A stretch of DNA of 64,000 nucleotides from Streptomyces flavidovirens DSM 40150 (lineage in GTDB: Bacteria > Actinomycetota > Actinomycetes > Streptomycetales > Streptomycetaceae), in NCBI RefSeq assembly GCF_000429085.1, contig NZ_AUBE01000006.1, positions 310,001-374,000 on the forward strand, read 5' to 3'. This document shows, piece by piece, positions 9,774-21,015 of the stretch (position 1 is its first letter; each line of letters starts with the position of its first letter). The translations under genes and the position numbers were made by a program. The notes beneath the pieces were generated by a model. The model saw only the letters and a list, made by a program, of their open reading frames with translations, did not search any database and was not told where the DNA came from.

Positions 9774-10382
9774 ATGAGCGTCGTACCCGAGGACCCGGAG
9801 CCCACGTGGCCGGTCCCGCCCCCGGGCGGCTGGACCGCCGACGACCTGGACCGGCTTCCGAATCTGCCTCCGCACACGGAGCTGATCGACGGGAGCCTCG
9901 TTTTCGTGAGTCCACAGACCCTCTTTCATTCGCGGGCGGTCAGCTTCTTCGAGTGGCAACTGCAGGCCATCGCCCCGCCGGAGCTGGAGGTGGTGCGCGA
10001 GTTCACCATCGACATCGACCGCTACAACCGGCCCGAGCCCGACGTGATCGTCGTGGACGGGGACGTCATCGAGGACCCGGAGCAGACCCGGTTCCCCGCC
10101 GGGGCAGTGCGGCTGGCGATCGAAGTCGTCTCCGCCGAGTCCAGGTCGCGGGACCGTGAGACCAAACCGGTGAAGTACGCGCGCGCCAAGATCCCCCACT
10201 TCTGGCGGGTCGAGAACAACGGTGGCCATGCTGTCGTCTATGTCTTCGAGCTGGAGCCGAGCACCGGGGCGTACACAAGCACGGGGATCTTCCACGACCG
10301 CATGAAGGTGTCGGTCCCGTTCGCCGTTGATCTCGACCTCAGCCGCATCACCCCTCGCCGGAAGGCCGGCGGCCAGCAGTAG
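9774..10382 (+). CDS. Uma2 family (DUF820) nuclease-like protein
   Basis: A 202-residue protein of the Uma2 family, a PD-(D/E)XK-like endonuclease fold very common in Streptomyces, often in many copies and of unknown role. The ATG at 9774 follows GGGAGCACTG. Family signs: HTELIDGSLVFVSPQTLFHSRAV at the N-terminus, then FTIDIDRYNRPEPDVIVVDG (active-site Asp), LAIEVVSAESRSRDRETKPVKYARAKIPHFWRVE (Glu-x-Val and the conserved Lys/Tyr segment). A terminator follows that is shared with recQ. No partner gene is evident. Confidence 0.88.
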   Translation: MSVVPEDPEPTWPVPPPGGWTADDLDRLPNLPPHTELIDGSLVFVSPQTLFHSRAVSFFEWQLQAIAPPELEVVREFTIDIDRYNRPEPDVIVVDGDVIEDPEQTRFPAGAVRLAIEVVSAESRSRDRETKPVKYARAKIPHFWRVENNGGHAVVYVFELEPSTGAYTSTGIFHDRMKVSVPFAVDLDLSRITPRRKAGGQQ

Positions 10383-10412
10383 AAGGAGCTGGGCCCTCGG
10401 GGCCCAGCTTCT
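10381..10412. terminator. Bidirectional terminator between Uma2 gene and recQ
   Basis: The core stem AGCTGGGCCC / GGGCCCAGCT (10387-10396 and 10400-10409) is extended by AGAAG and TCT. It lies between convergent genes ending at 10382 and 10428. Confidence 0.75.
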
Positions 10413-10427
10413 CCCCGCCACCGGCGC

Positions 10428-12479
10428 TCACTGCGACTCGGGCGGCTCCGTGTCCCACTCGGGCTCCGCGTCCCAGTCCCAGTCCGCCGCCCCACCGTCC
10501 GCACCCGGGGACGCCGAGGCCACCGCCCCGACCGGGGCCACCACCCCGACCGGTCCTGCCGGTGCCGCCACCGGCGCCGACGCTCCCGCCCCGCCCTGCG
10601 AGGCCAGTACGCCCAGCACGCCCTCCCCGTACGTGGCCAGCTTCTTCTCGCCCAGGCCGGCGATGGCACCCAGCTCCGAGACCGAACCCGGCCGCACCGT
10701 CGCGATCTCCCGCAGCGTCGCGTCGTGGAAGATCACGTACGCCGGTACGCCCTGCTCGCGCGCCTGCTCCGCGCGCCACGCCCGCAGCGCTTCGAAGACC
10801 GGTACCGCCTCCGCCGGCAGGTCCGCCTTGGCGGCGGCAGCCTTCGCCTTGCGCTCGCCCTTCGCGGACGCGGACCGCGCGGCCGGCACCGCCTTCGCCT
10901 CCTTGCGCAGGCGCACCTCACGCTCCCGGCTCAGCACAGAGGCACTCTCCTCCGTCATCACCAGCGTGCCGTACTCACCCTCGACCGCCAGCAGCCCCTG
11001 CGCCAGCAGTTGTCGCACCACGCCCCGCCACTCCACCTCCGCCAGCTCCTCGCCGATGCCGAACACCGATAGCTGGTCGTGGTCGAACTGGATCACCTTG
11101 GCCGTCTTGCGGCCCAGCAGGATGTCGATGATCTGGCCCGCCCCGAACTTCTGCCGCCGCTCCCGCTGCAACCGCACCACCGTCGACAGCACCTTCTGCG
11201 CCGGCACCGTCCCGTCCCACGTCTCGGGCGGGGTCAGGCACGTGTCGCAGTTGCCGCAGGACGGCGCACCGGGCTCCTGCCCGAAGTAGGCCAGGAGCTG
11301 TGCCCGCCGGCACTGCGCGGTCTCACAGAGGGCGAGCATCGCGTCCAGATGCGACGCCGCACGCCGCCGGAACGCCTCGTCACCTTCCCCGCTCTGGATC
11401 ATCTTGCGCTGCTGCACCACGTCTTGGAGGCCGTACGCCATCCACGCCGTCGACGGCATGCCGTCACGCCCGGCACGGCCCGTCTCCTGGTAGTAGCCCT
11501 CGACCGACTTCGGGAGGTCCAGGTGGGCGACGAACCGCACGTCCGGCTTGTCGATGCCCATACCGAAGGCGATGGTCGCGACGACCACCAGCCCCTCCTC
11601 CCGCAGGAACCTGGACTGGTGCGCCGCGCGCGTCCCCGCGTCGAGCCCCGCGTGGTACGGAACCGCCTCGATGCCGTTGCGGCAGAGGAACTCCGCTGTC
11701 TTGTCCACCGAGTTGCGCGAGAGGCAGTAGACGATGCCCGCGTCCCCCGCGTGCTCCTCACGCAGGAACGACAGCAGCTGCTTCTTCGGGTCCGACTTCC
11801 CCACGATCCGGTACTGGATGTTGGGGCGGTCGAAGCTCGCCACGAAGTGCCGGGCCTCCGGCATGCCGAGGCGTTGCGTGATCTCCCGGTGCGTGGCGTG
11901 CGTCGCGGTCGCCGTGAGCGCGATCCTCGGCACCTCCGGCCACCGCTGGCCCAGCACGGACAGGCTCAGGTAGTCCGGCCGGAAGTCGTGGCCCCACTGG
12001 GCCACACAGTGCGCCTCGTCGATCGCGAAGACCGAGATCTTGGCGCGGGACAGCAGATCAAGCGTCGCGTCCAGACGCAGGCGCTCCGGCGCCAGGTACA
12101 GCAGGTCCAGCTCCCCGGCCAGGAACTCCGCCTCCATCGCGCGCCGCTCGCCGAAGTCCTGCGTGGAGTTGATGAACCCGGCCCGCACACCGAGCGCCCG
12201 CAGCGCGTCGACCTGGTCCTGCATCAGCGCGATGAGCGGGGAGATCACGATGCCCGTACCCGGTCTGACCAGCGCCGGGATCTGGTAGCACAACGACTTT
12301 CCGCCGCCGGTCGGCATCAGTACGACGGCGTCCCCACCCGCCACCACATGCTCGATGACCGCCGCCTGCTCGCCGCGGAACGCGTCGTACCCGAAGACGC
12401 GGTGCAGCGTTTCCAGGGCGTCGCTCCGCGTCACCTCACCGGCCTCGGCCGCCTCGACCATGCCACCTGTCCCGTCCAT
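10428..12479 (-). CDS. recQ: ATP-dependent DNA helicase RecQ
   Basis: A 683-residue 3'-5' helicase for recombination and replication-fork repair. The start at 12479 has a GGGGGACAGGG Shine-Dalgarno; the longer open frame to 12602 is not used. Helicase core: [10 protein letters not shown] (motif 0), [12 protein letters not shown] (Walker A), [31 protein letters not shown] (motif II and RecQ aromatic-rich loop), ALTATAT, then the second lobe with [36 protein letters not shown] zinc-binding RQC part contains [16 protein letters not shown] and CGNCDTC. An HRDC domain ends the protein (VFEALRAWR to LATYGEGVL), with an acidic Gly/Ala/Pro tail. No LexA-type box was seen upstream. Confidence 0.96.
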   Translation of the reverse strand: MDGTGGMVEAAEAGEVTRSDALETLHRVFGYDAFRGEQAAVIEHVVAGGDAVVLMPTGGGKSLCYQIPALVRPGTGIVISPLIALMQDQVDALRALGVRAGFINSTQDFGERRAMEAEFLAGELDLLYLAPERLRLDATLDLLSRAKISVFAIDEAHCVAQWGHDFRPDYLSLSVLGQRWPEVPRIALTATATHATHREITQRLGMPEARHFVASFDRPNIQYRIVGKSDPKKQLLSFLREEHAGDAGIVYCLSRNSVDKTAEFLCRNGIEAVPYHAGLDAGTRAAHQSRFLREEGLVVVATIAFGMGIDKPDVRFVAHLDLPKSVEGYYQETGRAGRDGMPSTAWMAYGLQDVVQQRKMIQSGEGDEAFRRRAASHLDAMLALCETAQCRRAQLLAYFGQEPGAPSCGNCDTCLTPPETWDGTVPAQKVLSTVVRLQRERRQKFGAGQIIDILLGRKTAKVIQFDHDQLSVFGIGEELAEVEWRGVVRQLLAQGLLAVEGEYGTLVMTEESASVLSREREVRLRKEAKAVPAARSASAKGERKAKAAAAKADLPAEAVPVFEALRAWRAEQAREQGVPAYVIFHDATLREIATVRPGSVSELGAIAGLGEKKLATYGEGVLGVLASQGGAGASAPVAAPAGPVGVVAPVGAVASASPGADGGAADWDWDAEPEWDTEPPESQ

Positions 12480-12550
12480 CGCCCTGTCCCCCGTACGTAC
12501 CGTGCCCGGCTCCCCACGATAGGGGCACCCACTGACACCACCGCCCAAAA

Positions 12551-12594
12551 GCTGCCGCCCGGCACCCCTACGAGGAGGGACACCGGGCGGCAGC
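12551..12594 (-). terminator. Terminator of the nuo operon
   Basis: GCTGCCGCCCGG (12551-12562) pairs perfectly with CCGGGCGGCAGC (12583-12594). A smaller CCCCT/AGGAGG pairing can form in the loop. It lies just beyond the nuoN stop in the direction of transcription and before recQ. Confidence 0.7.
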
Positions 12595-12621
12595 ACCCAC
12601 ACACCACGGTCAGTCGTACGG

Positions 12622-14277
12622 TCAGCGGACGAAGACTCCCGCCTGGCCGGCCAGATCCAGGAAGTACTGCGGCGCGACGCCGAGCGCCAGCGTCACCGCG
12701 ACGCCCACCCCGATCGCCGCCGTGGTCAGCGGCGACGGCACGGCGACCGTCGGGCCGTCGGCCCTCGGCTCGCTGAAGAACATCAGGACGATCACCCGGA
12801 TGTAGAAGAACGCGGCGATCGCGGACGAGATCACACCGACCACGACCAGCGCCCCGGCACCGCCCTCGGCCGCCGCCTTGAAGACCGCGAACTTGCCCGC
12901 GAAGCCCGACGTCAGCGGGATTCCGGCGAAGGCCAGCAGGAACACCGCGAAGACCGCCGCCACCAGCGGCGACCGCCGCCCCAGCCCCGCCCACTTCGAC
13001 AGGTGCGTCGCCTCGCCGCCCGCGTCCCGCACCAGCGTGACCACGGCGAAGGCGCCGATCGTCACGAAGGAGTACGCCAGCAGGTAGAAGAGGACGGACG
13101 AGATGCCCTCGGGCCTGGTCGCGATCACACCGGCCAGGATGAAACCGGCGTGCGCGATCGACGAGTACGCGAGGAGCCGCTTCATGTCGGTCTGGGTGAC
13201 CGCGACGATCGCGCCGCCCAGCATGGTGATGATCGCGATGGCCCACATCACCGGACGCCAGTCCCAGCGCAGGCCCGGCAGTACGACGTACAGCAGCCGC
13301 AGCAGGGCACCGAAGGCGGCCACCTTGGTCGCGGCGGCCATGAAGCCGGTGACCGGGGTCGGAGCGCCCTGGTAGACGTCCGGGGTCCACATGTGGAAGG
13401 GGACCGCGCCGACCTTGAAGAGCAGGCCCATCAGGATCATCGCGGCGCCGATGAGGAGCAGCGCATCATTGCCCATGGTGTCGGCCAGCGCCGGGTCGAT
13501 CTGCTTGACCGTGCCGTCGACGACGCTCGCGATCCTGGCGTACGAGACGGAGCCCGCGTACCCGTACATCAGCGCGATCCCGAAGAGCAGGAACGCCGAC
13601 GAGAAGGCGCCGAGGAGGAAGTACTTCACCGCGGCCTCCTGCGACATCAGCCGCTTGCGGCGGGCGACGGCGCACAGCAGGTACAGCGGGAGCGAGAAGA
13701 CCTCCAGCGCCACGAACAGCGTCAGCAGGTCGTTGGCCGCCGGGAAGACGAGCATCCCGGCGATCGCGAAGAGCAGGAGCGGAAAGACCTCGGTGGTGGT
13801 GAACCCGGCCTTCACCGCCGCCTTCTCACTCTCACTGCCCGGTACGGACGCGGCCTGGGCGGCGAACGAGTCGACGCGGTTGCCGTGCGCGTCCGGGTCG
13901 AGCCTGCGCTCGGCGAAGGTGAACACGGCGATCAGCGAGGCCAGCAGGATGGTGCCCTGGAGGAAGAGCGCCGGGCCGTCGACCGCGATCGCGCCCTCCG
14001 CCGCGATCTGCGCCTTTGTCGTGCCGTACCCGCCGGCCGCGAGCGCCACGACCGCCGCGAAGGCGGCGGCGACGGCGACGACCGACAGGAAAAGCTGTGT
14101 GTGGTACCGCGCCTTGCGCGGCACCACCGCCTCGACGAGTACGCCGACCACGGCCGCGCCGACGACAATGAGCGTCGGTGACAACTGGGCGTACTCGATG
14201 TGCGGGGCCGTGAAACCGCCGTCGGCGCCGGGCGCCGCGACCGTCGTCCACAGGCTGTGGACAGCTGATGCGCTCAC
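12622..14277 (-). CDS. nuoN: NADH-quinone oxidoreductase subunit N
   Basis: A 551-residue antiporter-like membrane subunit of complex I that pumps protons. About 14 transmembrane segments are visible. Typical features are [20 protein letters not shown] (the conserved intramembrane Glu), [31 protein letters not shown] (Lys on the broken helix TM7), and [20 protein letters not shown]. It is the last gene of nuoA-N and overlaps nuoM by 4 bp. A longer N-terminal section (about 70 residues) precedes the conserved core. Confidence 0.96.
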   Translation of the reverse strand: MSASAVHSLWTTVAAPGADGGFTAPHIEYAQLSPTLIVVGAAVVGVLVEAVVPRKARYHTQLFLSVVAVAAAFAAVVALAAGGYGTTKAQIAAEGAIAVDGPALFLQGTILLASLIAVFTFAERRLDPDAHGNRVDSFAAQAASVPGSESEKAAVKAGFTTTEVFPLLLFAIAGMLVFPAANDLLTLFVALEVFSLPLYLLCAVARRKRLMSQEAAVKYFLLGAFSSAFLLFGIALMYGYAGSVSYARIASVVDGTVKQIDPALADTMGNDALLLIGAAMILMGLLFKVGAVPFHMWTPDVYQGAPTPVTGFMAAATKVAAFGALLRLLYVVLPGLRWDWRPVMWAIAIITMLGGAIVAVTQTDMKRLLAYSSIAHAGFILAGVIATRPEGISSVLFYLLAYSFVTIGAFAVVTLVRDAGGEATHLSKWAGLGRRSPLVAAVFAVFLLAFAGIPLTSGFAGKFAVFKAAAEGGAGALVVVGVISSAIAAFFYIRVIVLMFFSEPRADGPTVAVPSPLTTAAIGVGVAVTLALGVAPQYFLDLAGQAGVFVR

Positions 14278-15851
14278 TTGGCCGCCTCCGCCTCAATCTC
14301 GGGGGTGGGGTCCGTTTTCCGGACGTCGTTCATGGTGTGCTGCACGGCCGGGTTGACGATGTCCGTCAGCGGCTTGGGGAAGACGCCGAGGAGCAGCAGC
14401 AGCGCGATCAGCGGGGCGACGACCACCAGCTCACGGGCCTTGAGGTCGGGCATGGTCCGCACCTCGGCCTTGACCGGGCCCGTCATCGTCCGCTGGTACA
14501 GGACGAGCGTGTAGAGCGCGGCGAGCACGATGCCGAGGGTCGCGATGACTCCGGCCACGGGGTACGCCGCGAACGCGCCGACCAGCACCAGGAATTCGCT
14601 GACGAACGGTGCCAGGCCCGGCAGCGACAGCGTCGCCAGGCTGCCGACCAGGAACGTCCCGGCGAGCACCGGGGCGACCTTCTGCACACCGCCGTAGTCG
14701 GCGATGAGCCGCGACCCGCGCCGCGTGATCAGGAAGCCGGCCACCAGCATCAGCGCGGCGGTCGAGATCCCGTGGTTGACCATGTAGAGCGTCGCGCCCG
14801 ACTGGCCCTGGCTCGTCATCGCGAAGATGCCGAGCACGATGAAGCCGAAGTGCGAGATCGAGGCGTACGCGATCAGCCGCTTGATGTCGCGCTGACCGAC
14901 CGCGAGCAGCGCGCCGTAGACGATGCTGACCAGCGCCAGCACGATGATGACGGGCGTGGCCCACTTGCTTGCCTCCGGGAAGAGCTGGAGGCAGAAGCGC
15001 AGCATCGCGAAGGTGCCGACCTTGTCGACGACGGCCGTGATCAGGACGGCGACCGGGGCGGTCGCCTCGCCCATGGCGTTGGGCAGCCAGGTGTGCAGCG
15101 GCCACAGCGGCGCCTTCACGGCGAACGCGAAGAAGAAGCCGAGAAACAGCAGCCGCTCCGTGTTGGCCGCCATCTCCAGCTCGCCGCTCGCCCGCGCCTC
15201 GGCGATCTCCGCGAGCGAGAAGCTCCCGGCGACCACGTAGAGACCGACGACGGCGGCCAGCATGATGAGCCCGCCGGCCAGGTTGTAGAGGAGGAACTTG
15301 ACGGCGGCGTACGAGCGCTGGGTGGCCGCCGCCCCGTCGGTGCCCGCGTGCGCCCGGTCCCCGAAGCCGCCGATGAGGAAGTACATCGGGATGAGCATGG
15401 CTTCGAAGAAGATGTAGAAGAGGAAGACGTCGGTGGCCTCGAAGGAGAGGATCACCATCGCCTCGACCATCAGGATCAGGGCGAAGAACCCCTGGGTCGG
15501 CCGCCAGCGTGACGACTTCGTCTCCAGGGGGTCGGCGTCGTGCCAGCCCGCGAGGATGATGAAGGGGATCAGCAGCGCCGTGAGCGCGATCAGCGCGACG
15601 GCGATGCCGTCCACGCCCAGTTCGTACCTGACCCCGAAGTCGGGGATCCAGGCGTGGGATTCGGTGAGCTGGTAGCGGTCGCCGCCGGGCTCGAAGCGGA
15701 CGACCACGAGGGCCGCCAGTACGAGCGTGGCGAGCGAGAAGGCCAGCGCCAGCCACTTGGCGGCCGTTCGGCGCGCGGCGGGCACGGCGGCGGTCAGGAT
15801 CGCACCGGCCGCCGGGAGCACTGCCGTAACCGTCAACAGGGGAAAGGACAT
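14274..15851 (-). CDS. nuoM: NADH-quinone oxidoreductase subunit M
   Basis: A 525-residue antiporter-like subunit of the complex I membrane arm. It contains LVDG-like ELGVDGIAVALIALTAL, the key Glu in FYIFFEAMLIPMYFLIG, the pumping Lys in FFFAFAVKAPLWPLHTWLPNA, and IKRLIAYASISHFGFIVLGI with its conserved Lys/His. It ends in a short charged tail. The gene lies 5 bp downstream of nuoL and overlaps nuoN by 4 bp. Confidence 0.97.
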   Translation of the reverse strand: MSFPLLTVTAVLPAAGAILTAAVPAARRTAAKWLALAFSLATLVLAALVVVRFEPGGDRYQLTESHAWIPDFGVRYELGVDGIAVALIALTALLIPFIILAGWHDADPLETKSSRWRPTQGFFALILMVEAMVILSFEATDVFLFYIFFEAMLIPMYFLIGGFGDRAHAGTDGAAATQRSYAAVKFLLYNLAGGLIMLAAVVGLYVVAGSFSLAEIAEARASGELEMAANTERLLFLGFFFAFAVKAPLWPLHTWLPNAMGEATAPVAVLITAVVDKVGTFAMLRFCLQLFPEASKWATPVIIVLALVSIVYGALLAVGQRDIKRLIAYASISHFGFIVLGIFAMTSQGQSGATLYMVNHGISTAALMLVAGFLITRRGSRLIADYGGVQKVAPVLAGTFLVGSLATLSLPGLAPFVSEFLVLVGAFAAYPVAGVIATLGIVLAALYTLVLYQRTMTGPVKAEVRTMPDLKARELVVVAPLIALLLLLGVFPKPLTDIVNPAVQHTMNDVRKTDPTPEIEAEAAK

Positions 15852-15856
15852 CTTGA

Positions 15857-17797
15857 TCAGACCGCCCTCATCAGCAGGGTCGCGGCAATGAGGATCGCCG
15901 TACCGCCGAACATCGAGACCGCGTACGTGCGGGCGTAGCCGTTCTGCAGTTTGCGCAGCCGGCCGGAGAGCCCGCCGACCGTGGCCGCTGTTCCGTTGAC
16001 CACGCCGTCGACCAGAGTGTGGTCGACGTACACCAGCGAGCGGGTGAGGTGCTCGCCGCCGCGGACCAGGACGACGTGGTTGAAGTCGTCCTGGAGGAGG
16101 TCGCGCCGGGCGGCGCGGGTCACGAACGAGCCGCGCGGGGCGACGACCGGGACGGGCTTGCGGCCGTACTGGAGGTACGCGATGGCCACGCCCGCCAGCA
16201 GGACGGCGACCGTCATGCCGGTGATCACCGGGACGCTGATCGGCGGGTGCGGGTGGTCGAACTGCGTCACCGGCTCCAGCCAGTTCACGAACCGGTCCCC
16301 GATGCTGAAGAAGCCGCCCGCGAAGACCGACCCGAAGGCGAGCACGATCATCGGGATCGTCATCGACCTGGGCGACTCGTGCGGATGGGGCATCTCACCG
16401 GGGTGCACCTCGATGCCGGGCTCGACACTGGCCGTCTTGTCCGGGTCGGGGGCGGGCTGCCAGCGCTTCTCGCCGAAGAACGTCAGGATCATCACGCGCG
16501 TCATGTAGTACGCCGTGATGCCCGCGCCCAGCAGCGTCACCGTGCCGAGGATCCAGCCCTGGGCGCCGCCCGAGGCGAAGGCCGCCTCGATGATCTTGTC
16601 CTTGGAGAAGAAGCCGGACAGGCCCGGGAAGCCGATGATCGCGAGATAGCCGAGCCCGAACGTCACGAACGTCACCGGCATGTACTTCCGCAGGCCGCCG
16701 TACTTCCTCATGTCGACCTCGTCGTTCATGCCGTGCATGACCGATCCGGCGCCGAGGAAGAGGCCTGCCTTGAAGAAGCCGTGCGTCACCAGGTGCATGA
16801 TCGCGAAGGCGTAACCGATCGGGCCGAGGCCCGCCGCCAGGATCATGTAACCGATCTGCGACATCGTGGAGCCGGCCAGCGCCTTCTTGATGTCGTCCTT
16901 CGCGCAACCGACGATCGCACCGAAGAGGAGCGTGACCGCGCCGACCGCCACGACGGCGGTCTGCGCGTCGGGAGCGGCGTTGAAGATCGCGCCGGAGCGG
17001 GTGATGAGGTAGACGCCTGCGGTCACCATGGTGGCGGCGTGGATGAGGGCCGAGACCGGGGTCGGGCCCTCCATCGCGTCACCGAGCCACGACTGGAGCG
17101 GCACCTGCGCCGACTTGCCGCACGCGGCCAGCAGCAGCATCAGCCCGATGGCCGTCATCTTGCCCTCGGACGTCTCCCCCGTCGCCTCCAGGACCGGCCC
17201 GAAGGCGAAGGTGCCGAAGGTGGTGAACATCAGCATGATCGCGATGGACAGACCCATGTCACCGACGCGGTTGACGATGAAGGCCTTCTTGGCCGCCGTC
17301 GCCGCGCTGGGCTTGTGCTGCCAGAAGCCGATGAGCAGGTACGACGCCAGACCGACGCCCTCCCACCCGAAGTACAGCAGCAGGTAGTTGTCGGCGACGA
17401 CCAGCAGGAGCATCGCCGCGAGGAAGAGATTCAGGTAACCGAAGAAGCGGCGCCGTCGCTCGTCGTGCTCCATGTAGCCGATCGAATAGATGTGGATCAG
17501 CGTGCCCACACCGGTGATCAGCAGCACGAACGTCATCGACAACTGGTCGAGCTGGAACGCGATGTCACCCTGGAACCCCTCGACGGGAATCCAGCTGTAG
17601 AGGTGCTGGCGCATGGTCCGCGCCTCAGCGTCGTACCCCAGCATCGCGCCGAACAGCACTACGCCGACCACGAACGAGGCCGCCGCGAGGGCCGTGCCGA
17701 TCCAGTGACCCACCCGGTCGAGCCGCCGCCCGCCGCACAGCAGGACGGCCGCTCCGAGCAAAGGCGCTGCGACGAGCAGCGCAATCAAGTTCTCCAC
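15857..17797 (-). CDS. nuoL: NADH-quinone oxidoreductase subunit L
   Basis: A 646-residue subunit, the most distal antiporter-like subunit of the complex I membrane arm, with the long amphipathic lateral helix at its C-terminus. Signs: [49 protein letters not shown] (conserved Glu), [39 protein letters not shown] (conserved Lys and His), [18 protein letters not shown], and [18 protein letters not shown]. The start is GTG at 17797, 15 bp after nuoK. Length is normal for the family. Confidence 0.97.
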   Translation of the reverse strand: MENLIALLVAAPLLGAAVLLCGGRRLDRVGHWIGTALAAASFVVGVVLFGAMLGYDAEARTMRQHLYSWIPVEGFQGDIAFQLDQLSMTFVLLITGVGTLIHIYSIGYMEHDERRRRFFGYLNLFLAAMLLLVVADNYLLLYFGWEGVGLASYLLIGFWQHKPSAATAAKKAFIVNRVGDMGLSIAIMLMFTTFGTFAFGPVLEATGETSEGKMTAIGLMLLLAACGKSAQVPLQSWLGDAMEGPTPVSALIHAATMVTAGVYLITRSGAIFNAAPDAQTAVVAVGAVTLLFGAIVGCAKDDIKKALAGSTMSQIGYMILAAGLGPIGYAFAIMHLVTHGFFKAGLFLGAGSVMHGMNDEVDMRKYGGLRKYMPVTFVTFGLGYLAIIGFPGLSGFFSKDKIIEAAFASGGAQGWILGTVTLLGAGITAYYMTRVMILTFFGEKRWQPAPDPDKTASVEPGIEVHPGEMPHPHESPRSMTIPMIVLAFGSVFAGGFFSIGDRFVNWLEPVTQFDHPHPPISVPVITGMTVAVLLAGVAIAYLQYGRKPVPVVAPRGSFVTRAARRDLLQDDFNHVVLVRGGEHLTRSLVYVDHTLVDGVVNGTAATVGGLSGRLRKLQNGYARTYAVSMFGGTAILIAATLLMRAV

Positions 17798-17812
17798 GAT
17801 TCTTGCGACCCC

Positions 17813-18112
17813 TTACAGCTTCATCAGGCTGGCGTCGTCGACCGAGGCCGAGTGGCGGGTCCGGAACAGCGACACGATGATCGCGAGACCCACCACGACC
17901 TCGGCGGCGGCGACCACCATCGTGAAGAACGCGATGATCTGGCCGTCGAGATTGCCGTGCATCCGGGAGAAGGCGACGAACGCGAGGTTGCAGGCGTTGA
18001 GCATCAGCTCGACGCACATGAACACGACGATCGCGTTCCGCCGGATCAGCACACCCGCCGCGCCGATGGTGAACAACAGCGCCGCGAGATACAGGTAGTT
18101 GACCGGATTCAC
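17813..18112 (-). CDS. nuoK: NADH-quinone oxidoreductase subunit K
   Basis: A 99-residue, three-helix membrane subunit of complex I. The conserved intramembrane glutamates in [18 protein letters not shown] and [14 protein letters not shown] are both present; they form part of the proton path beside NuoJ and NuoN. The gene overlaps nuoJ by 4 bp (ATGA type). Confidence 0.97.
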   Translation of the reverse strand: MNPVNYLYLAALLFTIGAAGVLIRRNAIVVFMCVELMLNACNLAFVAFSRMHGNLDGQIIAFFTMVVAAAEVVVGLAIIVSLFRTRHSASVDDASLMKL

Positions 18113-19014
18113 TGCGCGACCTCCGATTCGTCCTGGCCACGGGCACCGTCACCGTCACGCTCATGCCCGGCGTCACGGCCGGCGTCACGCCCGGCGTCAC
18201 GCCCGGCGTCACTGCCGGCCTCGCGGCCGAGCCGCTCCTCGGCGCGCTGCTCCAGCGCCTTGAGGTCGGCCAGCGCCTCCGTCGACACGTCCCGGATCTG
18301 ACCGCGCCCGCGCAGCGTCTTGTTGACCGTGAGCTCGGACGGCGTACCGTCCGGCAGCAGACCGGCGATGTCCACCGCGTTGTGCCGGGCGTACACACCG
18401 GGTGCGGGCAGCGGCGGCAGGTGTTTGCCGCGTACGCGCTCCTGGGACATCTCCCGCTGCGTCTTCGCGCGCTCGGTGCGCTCGCGGTGCGTGAGCACCA
18501 TCGCGCCGACGGTCGCCGTGATGAGCAGGGCGCCGGTGAGCTCGAAGGCGAAGACGTACTTGGTGAAGATGAGTTCGGCCAGGCCCTCGACGTTGCCGCC
18601 GGCGGCGGCGTTCGCCCTGCCGAGCCCGTTGAAGGTGGACAGCGAGGCCTGCCCGATGCCGGCGATCAGCAGGATGCCGAACCCGAGACCGCAGCCCGCG
18701 GCCAGCCAGCGCTGCCCCTTGAGCGTCTCCTTCAGCGAGTCCGCGGCCGTGACACCGACCAGCATGACCACGAAGAGGAACAGCATCATGATCGCGCCGG
18801 TGTAGACGACGATCTGGACGACGCCGAGGAAGTACGCGCCGTTGGCGAGGTAGAAGACGGCCAGGACGATCATGGTCGCGGCCAGGCACAGCGCGCTGTG
18901 CACCGCCTTCTTCATCAGGATGGTGCACAGGGCGCCGATGACGGCGACCGTACCCAGCACCCAGAACTGCACGGCCTCGCCGGTCGAAGTGGCGGAGGCG
19001 GCAAGAGCGTTCAT
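18109..19014 (-). CDS. nuoJ: NADH-quinone oxidoreductase subunit J, with long repeat-bearing tail
   Basis: A 301-residue subunit. The start at 19014 (MNALAAS) overlaps the nuoI stop by 4 bp; the open frame reaching 19326 is spurious. The conserved five-helix core spans about residues 15-190, including [54 protein letters not shown] with the TM3 pi-bulge region. The C-terminal about 90 residues are hydrophilic and end in four Ala-Gly-x-Asp units encoded by a 12-bp DNA repeat (18165-18212). This tail is longer than in enterobacterial NuoJ; extensions are seen in actinobacteria, but the repeat number is likely to vary. Confidence 0.96.
   Translation of the reverse strand: MNALAASATSTGEAVQFWVLGTVAVIGALCTILMKKAVHSALCLAATMIVLAVFYLANGAYFLGVVQIVVYTGAIMMLFLFVVMLVGVTAADSLKETLKGQRWLAAGCGLGFGILLIAGIGQASLSTFNGLGRANAAAGGNVEGLAELIFTKYVFAFELTGALLITATVGAMVLTHRERTERAKTQREMSQERVRGKHLPPLPAPGVYARHNAVDIAGLLPDGTPSELTVNKTLRGRGQIRDVSTEALADLKALEQRAEERLGREAGSDAGRDAGRDAGRDAGHERDGDGARGQDESEVAQ
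18165..18212. repeat. 12-bp tandem repeat inside nuoJ
   Basis: Four nearly identical units of GCCCGGCGTCAC (second unit GGCCGGCGTCAC), followed by a degenerate fifth unit to 18224. They encode Asp-Ala-Gly-Arg style repeats in the cytoplasmic tail of NuoJ and keep frame because 12 is a multiple of 3. Confidence 0.9.
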
Positions 19015-19661
19015 CCCCCGATCACCTTCTTCGTCGTCGGCTCGTCCTCGCCGAAGGTCGACGCGGCCTCCTGGGGGCGCTCGCCCTTGCTGAGCGCCAC
19101 CTGCCGCTCCGTGCCCGGCGCGGCCTCGGTCACCAGGCCCCGGTAGTAGTCCTGCTCGTCCATGCCGGGGAAGATCGAGTGCGGTGCCTCGACCATGCCT
19201 TCCTCCAGGCCGGCGAGCAGCTGCTCCTTGGTGTAGATGAGCGACTCGCGGCTGCTGTCGGCCAGTTCGAACTCGTTGGTCATCGTGAGCGCGCGCGTGG
19301 GGCACGCCTCGATGCACAGGCCGCACAGAATGCAGCGGGCGTAGTTGATCTGGTAGACGCGGCCGTAACGCTCACCGGGGGAGTAACGCTCCTCCTCCGT
19401 GTTCTCCGCGCCTTCCACGTAGATCGCGTCGGCCGGACAGGCCCAGGCGCACAGCTCGCACCCGATGCACTTCTCCAAGCCGTCCGGATGGCGGTTGAGC
19501 TGGTGCCGGCCGTGGAAGCGCGGCGCCGTCGTCTTCTGCTGCTCCGGATACTGCTCGGTCAGCCGCTTCTTGAACATGGCCTTGAAGGTCACGCCGAAGC
19601 CGGCCACCGGATTCTGCCAGGGCGTCCGGGGGGCTTCCCCCGGCTTTGAGGTGTCAGGCAT
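19011..19661 (-). CDS. nuoI: NADH-quinone oxidoreductase subunit I
   Basis: A 216-residue ferredoxin-like peripheral subunit holding clusters N6a and N6b. The two 4Fe-4S motifs [18 protein letters not shown] and [18 protein letters not shown] are complete. The ATG at 19661 has AAGGAGG seven bases upstream; an earlier in-frame GTG at 19682 would swallow that site. The C-terminal about 80 residues are an acidic extension after the second cluster. It overlaps nuoH by 8 bp and nuoJ by 4 bp. Confidence 0.97.
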   Translation of the reverse strand: MPDTSKPGEAPRTPWQNPVAGFGVTFKAMFKKRLTEQYPEQQKTTAPRFHGRHQLNRHPDGLEKCIGCELCAWACPADAIYVEGAENTEEERYSPGERYGRVYQINYARCILCGLCIEACPTRALTMTNEFELADSSRESLIYTKEQLLAGLEEGMVEAPHSIFPGMDEQDYYRGLVTEAAPGTERQVALSKGERPQEAASTFGEDEPTTKKVIGG

Positions 19662-21015
19662 CGTCGGCCTCCTTCCCGTCACTCATAGTGTCCGGCCCAC
19701 CACTGACAATCAGCTCACGCTCGTGGCGCGGCCGCCTGCGGGGCACGGGTGGCAACTCCTGGCCGGGCAGCGGGGGCACCGGGAATCCGCCCGCCATCGG
19801 GTCGAAAGCGGGTGGTTCCTCCCCGTCTCGCGCCGCCTTCTCCTTCTCCTTCTTGTCGCGGAAGATGTCGGCGACGAAGGACAGCAGCAAAATCGCGACG
19901 ATCGCCCCGGCGACGTACAGCACGATGTTCTGGAATTCCATGTTCTCGTTGCGCATCGCGCGCACCGTGGCGACCAGCATCAGCCAGACCACCGAGACCG
20001 GGATCAGGACCTTCCAGCCCAGCTTCATCAGCTGGTCGTAGCGCACGCGCGGCAGCGTGCCGCGCAGCCAGATGAAGAAGAACAGGAGCAGCTGGACCTT
20101 GACGACGAACCAGAGCATCGGCCACCAGCCGTGGTTCGCGCCCTCCCAGAAGGCCGAGATGGGGTACGGAGCCCGCCAGCCGCCCAGGAAGAGGGTGACC
20201 GAGACCGCCGAGACGGTGACCATGTTGACGTACTCCGCCAGCATGAACAGCGCGAACTTGATCGACGAGTACTCGGTGTTGAAGCCGCCGACCAGGTCGC
20301 CCTCGGACTCCGGCATGTCGAAGGGGGCCCGGTTCGTCTCGCCCACCATCGTGACGACGTAGATGATGAAGGACACCGGCAGCAGGATGATGAACCATCG
20401 GTCGTGCTGCGCCTCGACGATCGCCGAGGTCGACATCGACCCGGAGTAGAGGAACACCGAGGCGAACGCCGCGCCCATCGCGATCTCGTACGAGATCATC
20501 TGAGCGCAGGAGCGCAGGCCGCCGAGCAGCGGGTACGTCGATCCCGACGACCAGCCCGCGAGCACGATGCCGTAGATGCCGACGGAGGCGATCGCGAGGA
20601 TGTACAGCATGGCGATCGGCAGGTCGGTGAGCTGCATCGTGGTGCGCTGCCCGAAGATCGACACTTCGTTGCCCGCCGGTCCGAACGGGATGACCGCGAT
20701 CGCCATGAAGGCCGGGATCGCCGCGACGACCGGAGCAAGGATGTAGACCACCTTGTCCGCCCGCTTGACGATCACGTCCTCCTTGAGCATCAGCTTGACG
20801 CCGTCCGCGAGGGACTGGAGGAGACCCCACGGACCGTGCCGGTTGGGGCCGATGCGCAGCTGCATCCACGCGACGACCTTGCGCTCCCACACGATGGAGA
20901 AGAGCACGGTGATCATCAGGAACGCGAAGCAGAAGACGGCCTTGATGACGACGAGCCACCACGGGTCGTGCCCGAACATGGACAGGTCCTCGGCCGCGAG
21001 AAGCATGGAGTTCAC
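19654..21015 (-). CDS. nuoH: NADH-quinone oxidoreductase subunit H
   Basis: A 453-residue membrane subunit forming the quinone entry channel. The GTG at 21015 follows GGAGGT by seven bases and overlaps the nuoG stop (GTGA). Characteristic elements: [37 protein letters not shown], and [40 protein letters not shown], the acidic loop at the quinone chamber. The C-terminal about 75 residues are a hydrophilic Pro-rich extension. Confidence 0.97.
   Translation of the reverse strand: MNSMLLAAEDLSMFGHDPWWLVVIKAVFCFAFLMITVLFSIVWERKVVAWMQLRIGPNRHGPWGLLQSLADGVKLMLKEDVIVKRADKVVYILAPVVAAIPAFMAIAVIPFGPAGNEVSIFGQRTTMQLTDLPIAMLYILAIASVGIYGIVLAGWSSGSTYPLLGGLRSCAQMISYEIAMGAAFASVFLYSGSMSTSAIVEAQHDRWFIILLPVSFIIYVVTMVGETNRAPFDMPESEGDLVGGFNTEYSSIKFALFMLAEYVNMVTVSAVSVTLFLGGWRAPYPISAFWEGANHGWWPMLWFVVKVQLLLFFFIWLRGTLPRVRYDQLMKLGWKVLIPVSVVWLMLVATVRAMRNENMEFQNIVLYVAGAIVAILLLSFVADIFRDKKEKEKAARDGEEPPAFDPMAGGFPVPPLPGQELPPVPRRRPRHERELIVSGGPDTMSDGKEADDA

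Noticed and set aside
8162..9877. Long minus-strand open frame opposite fahA
   Set aside because: Its codon positions mirror the real plus-strand fahA frame, the product is an Arg/Gly/Val-rich low-complexity protein, and it has no family features. A shadow of GC bias.
16019..18301. 760-codon plus-strand open frame opposite nuoL/nuoK/nuoJ
   Set aside because: Product is an unnatural His/Asp/Arg/Glu-rich string and lies wholly antisense to conserved complex I genes. Shadow frame.
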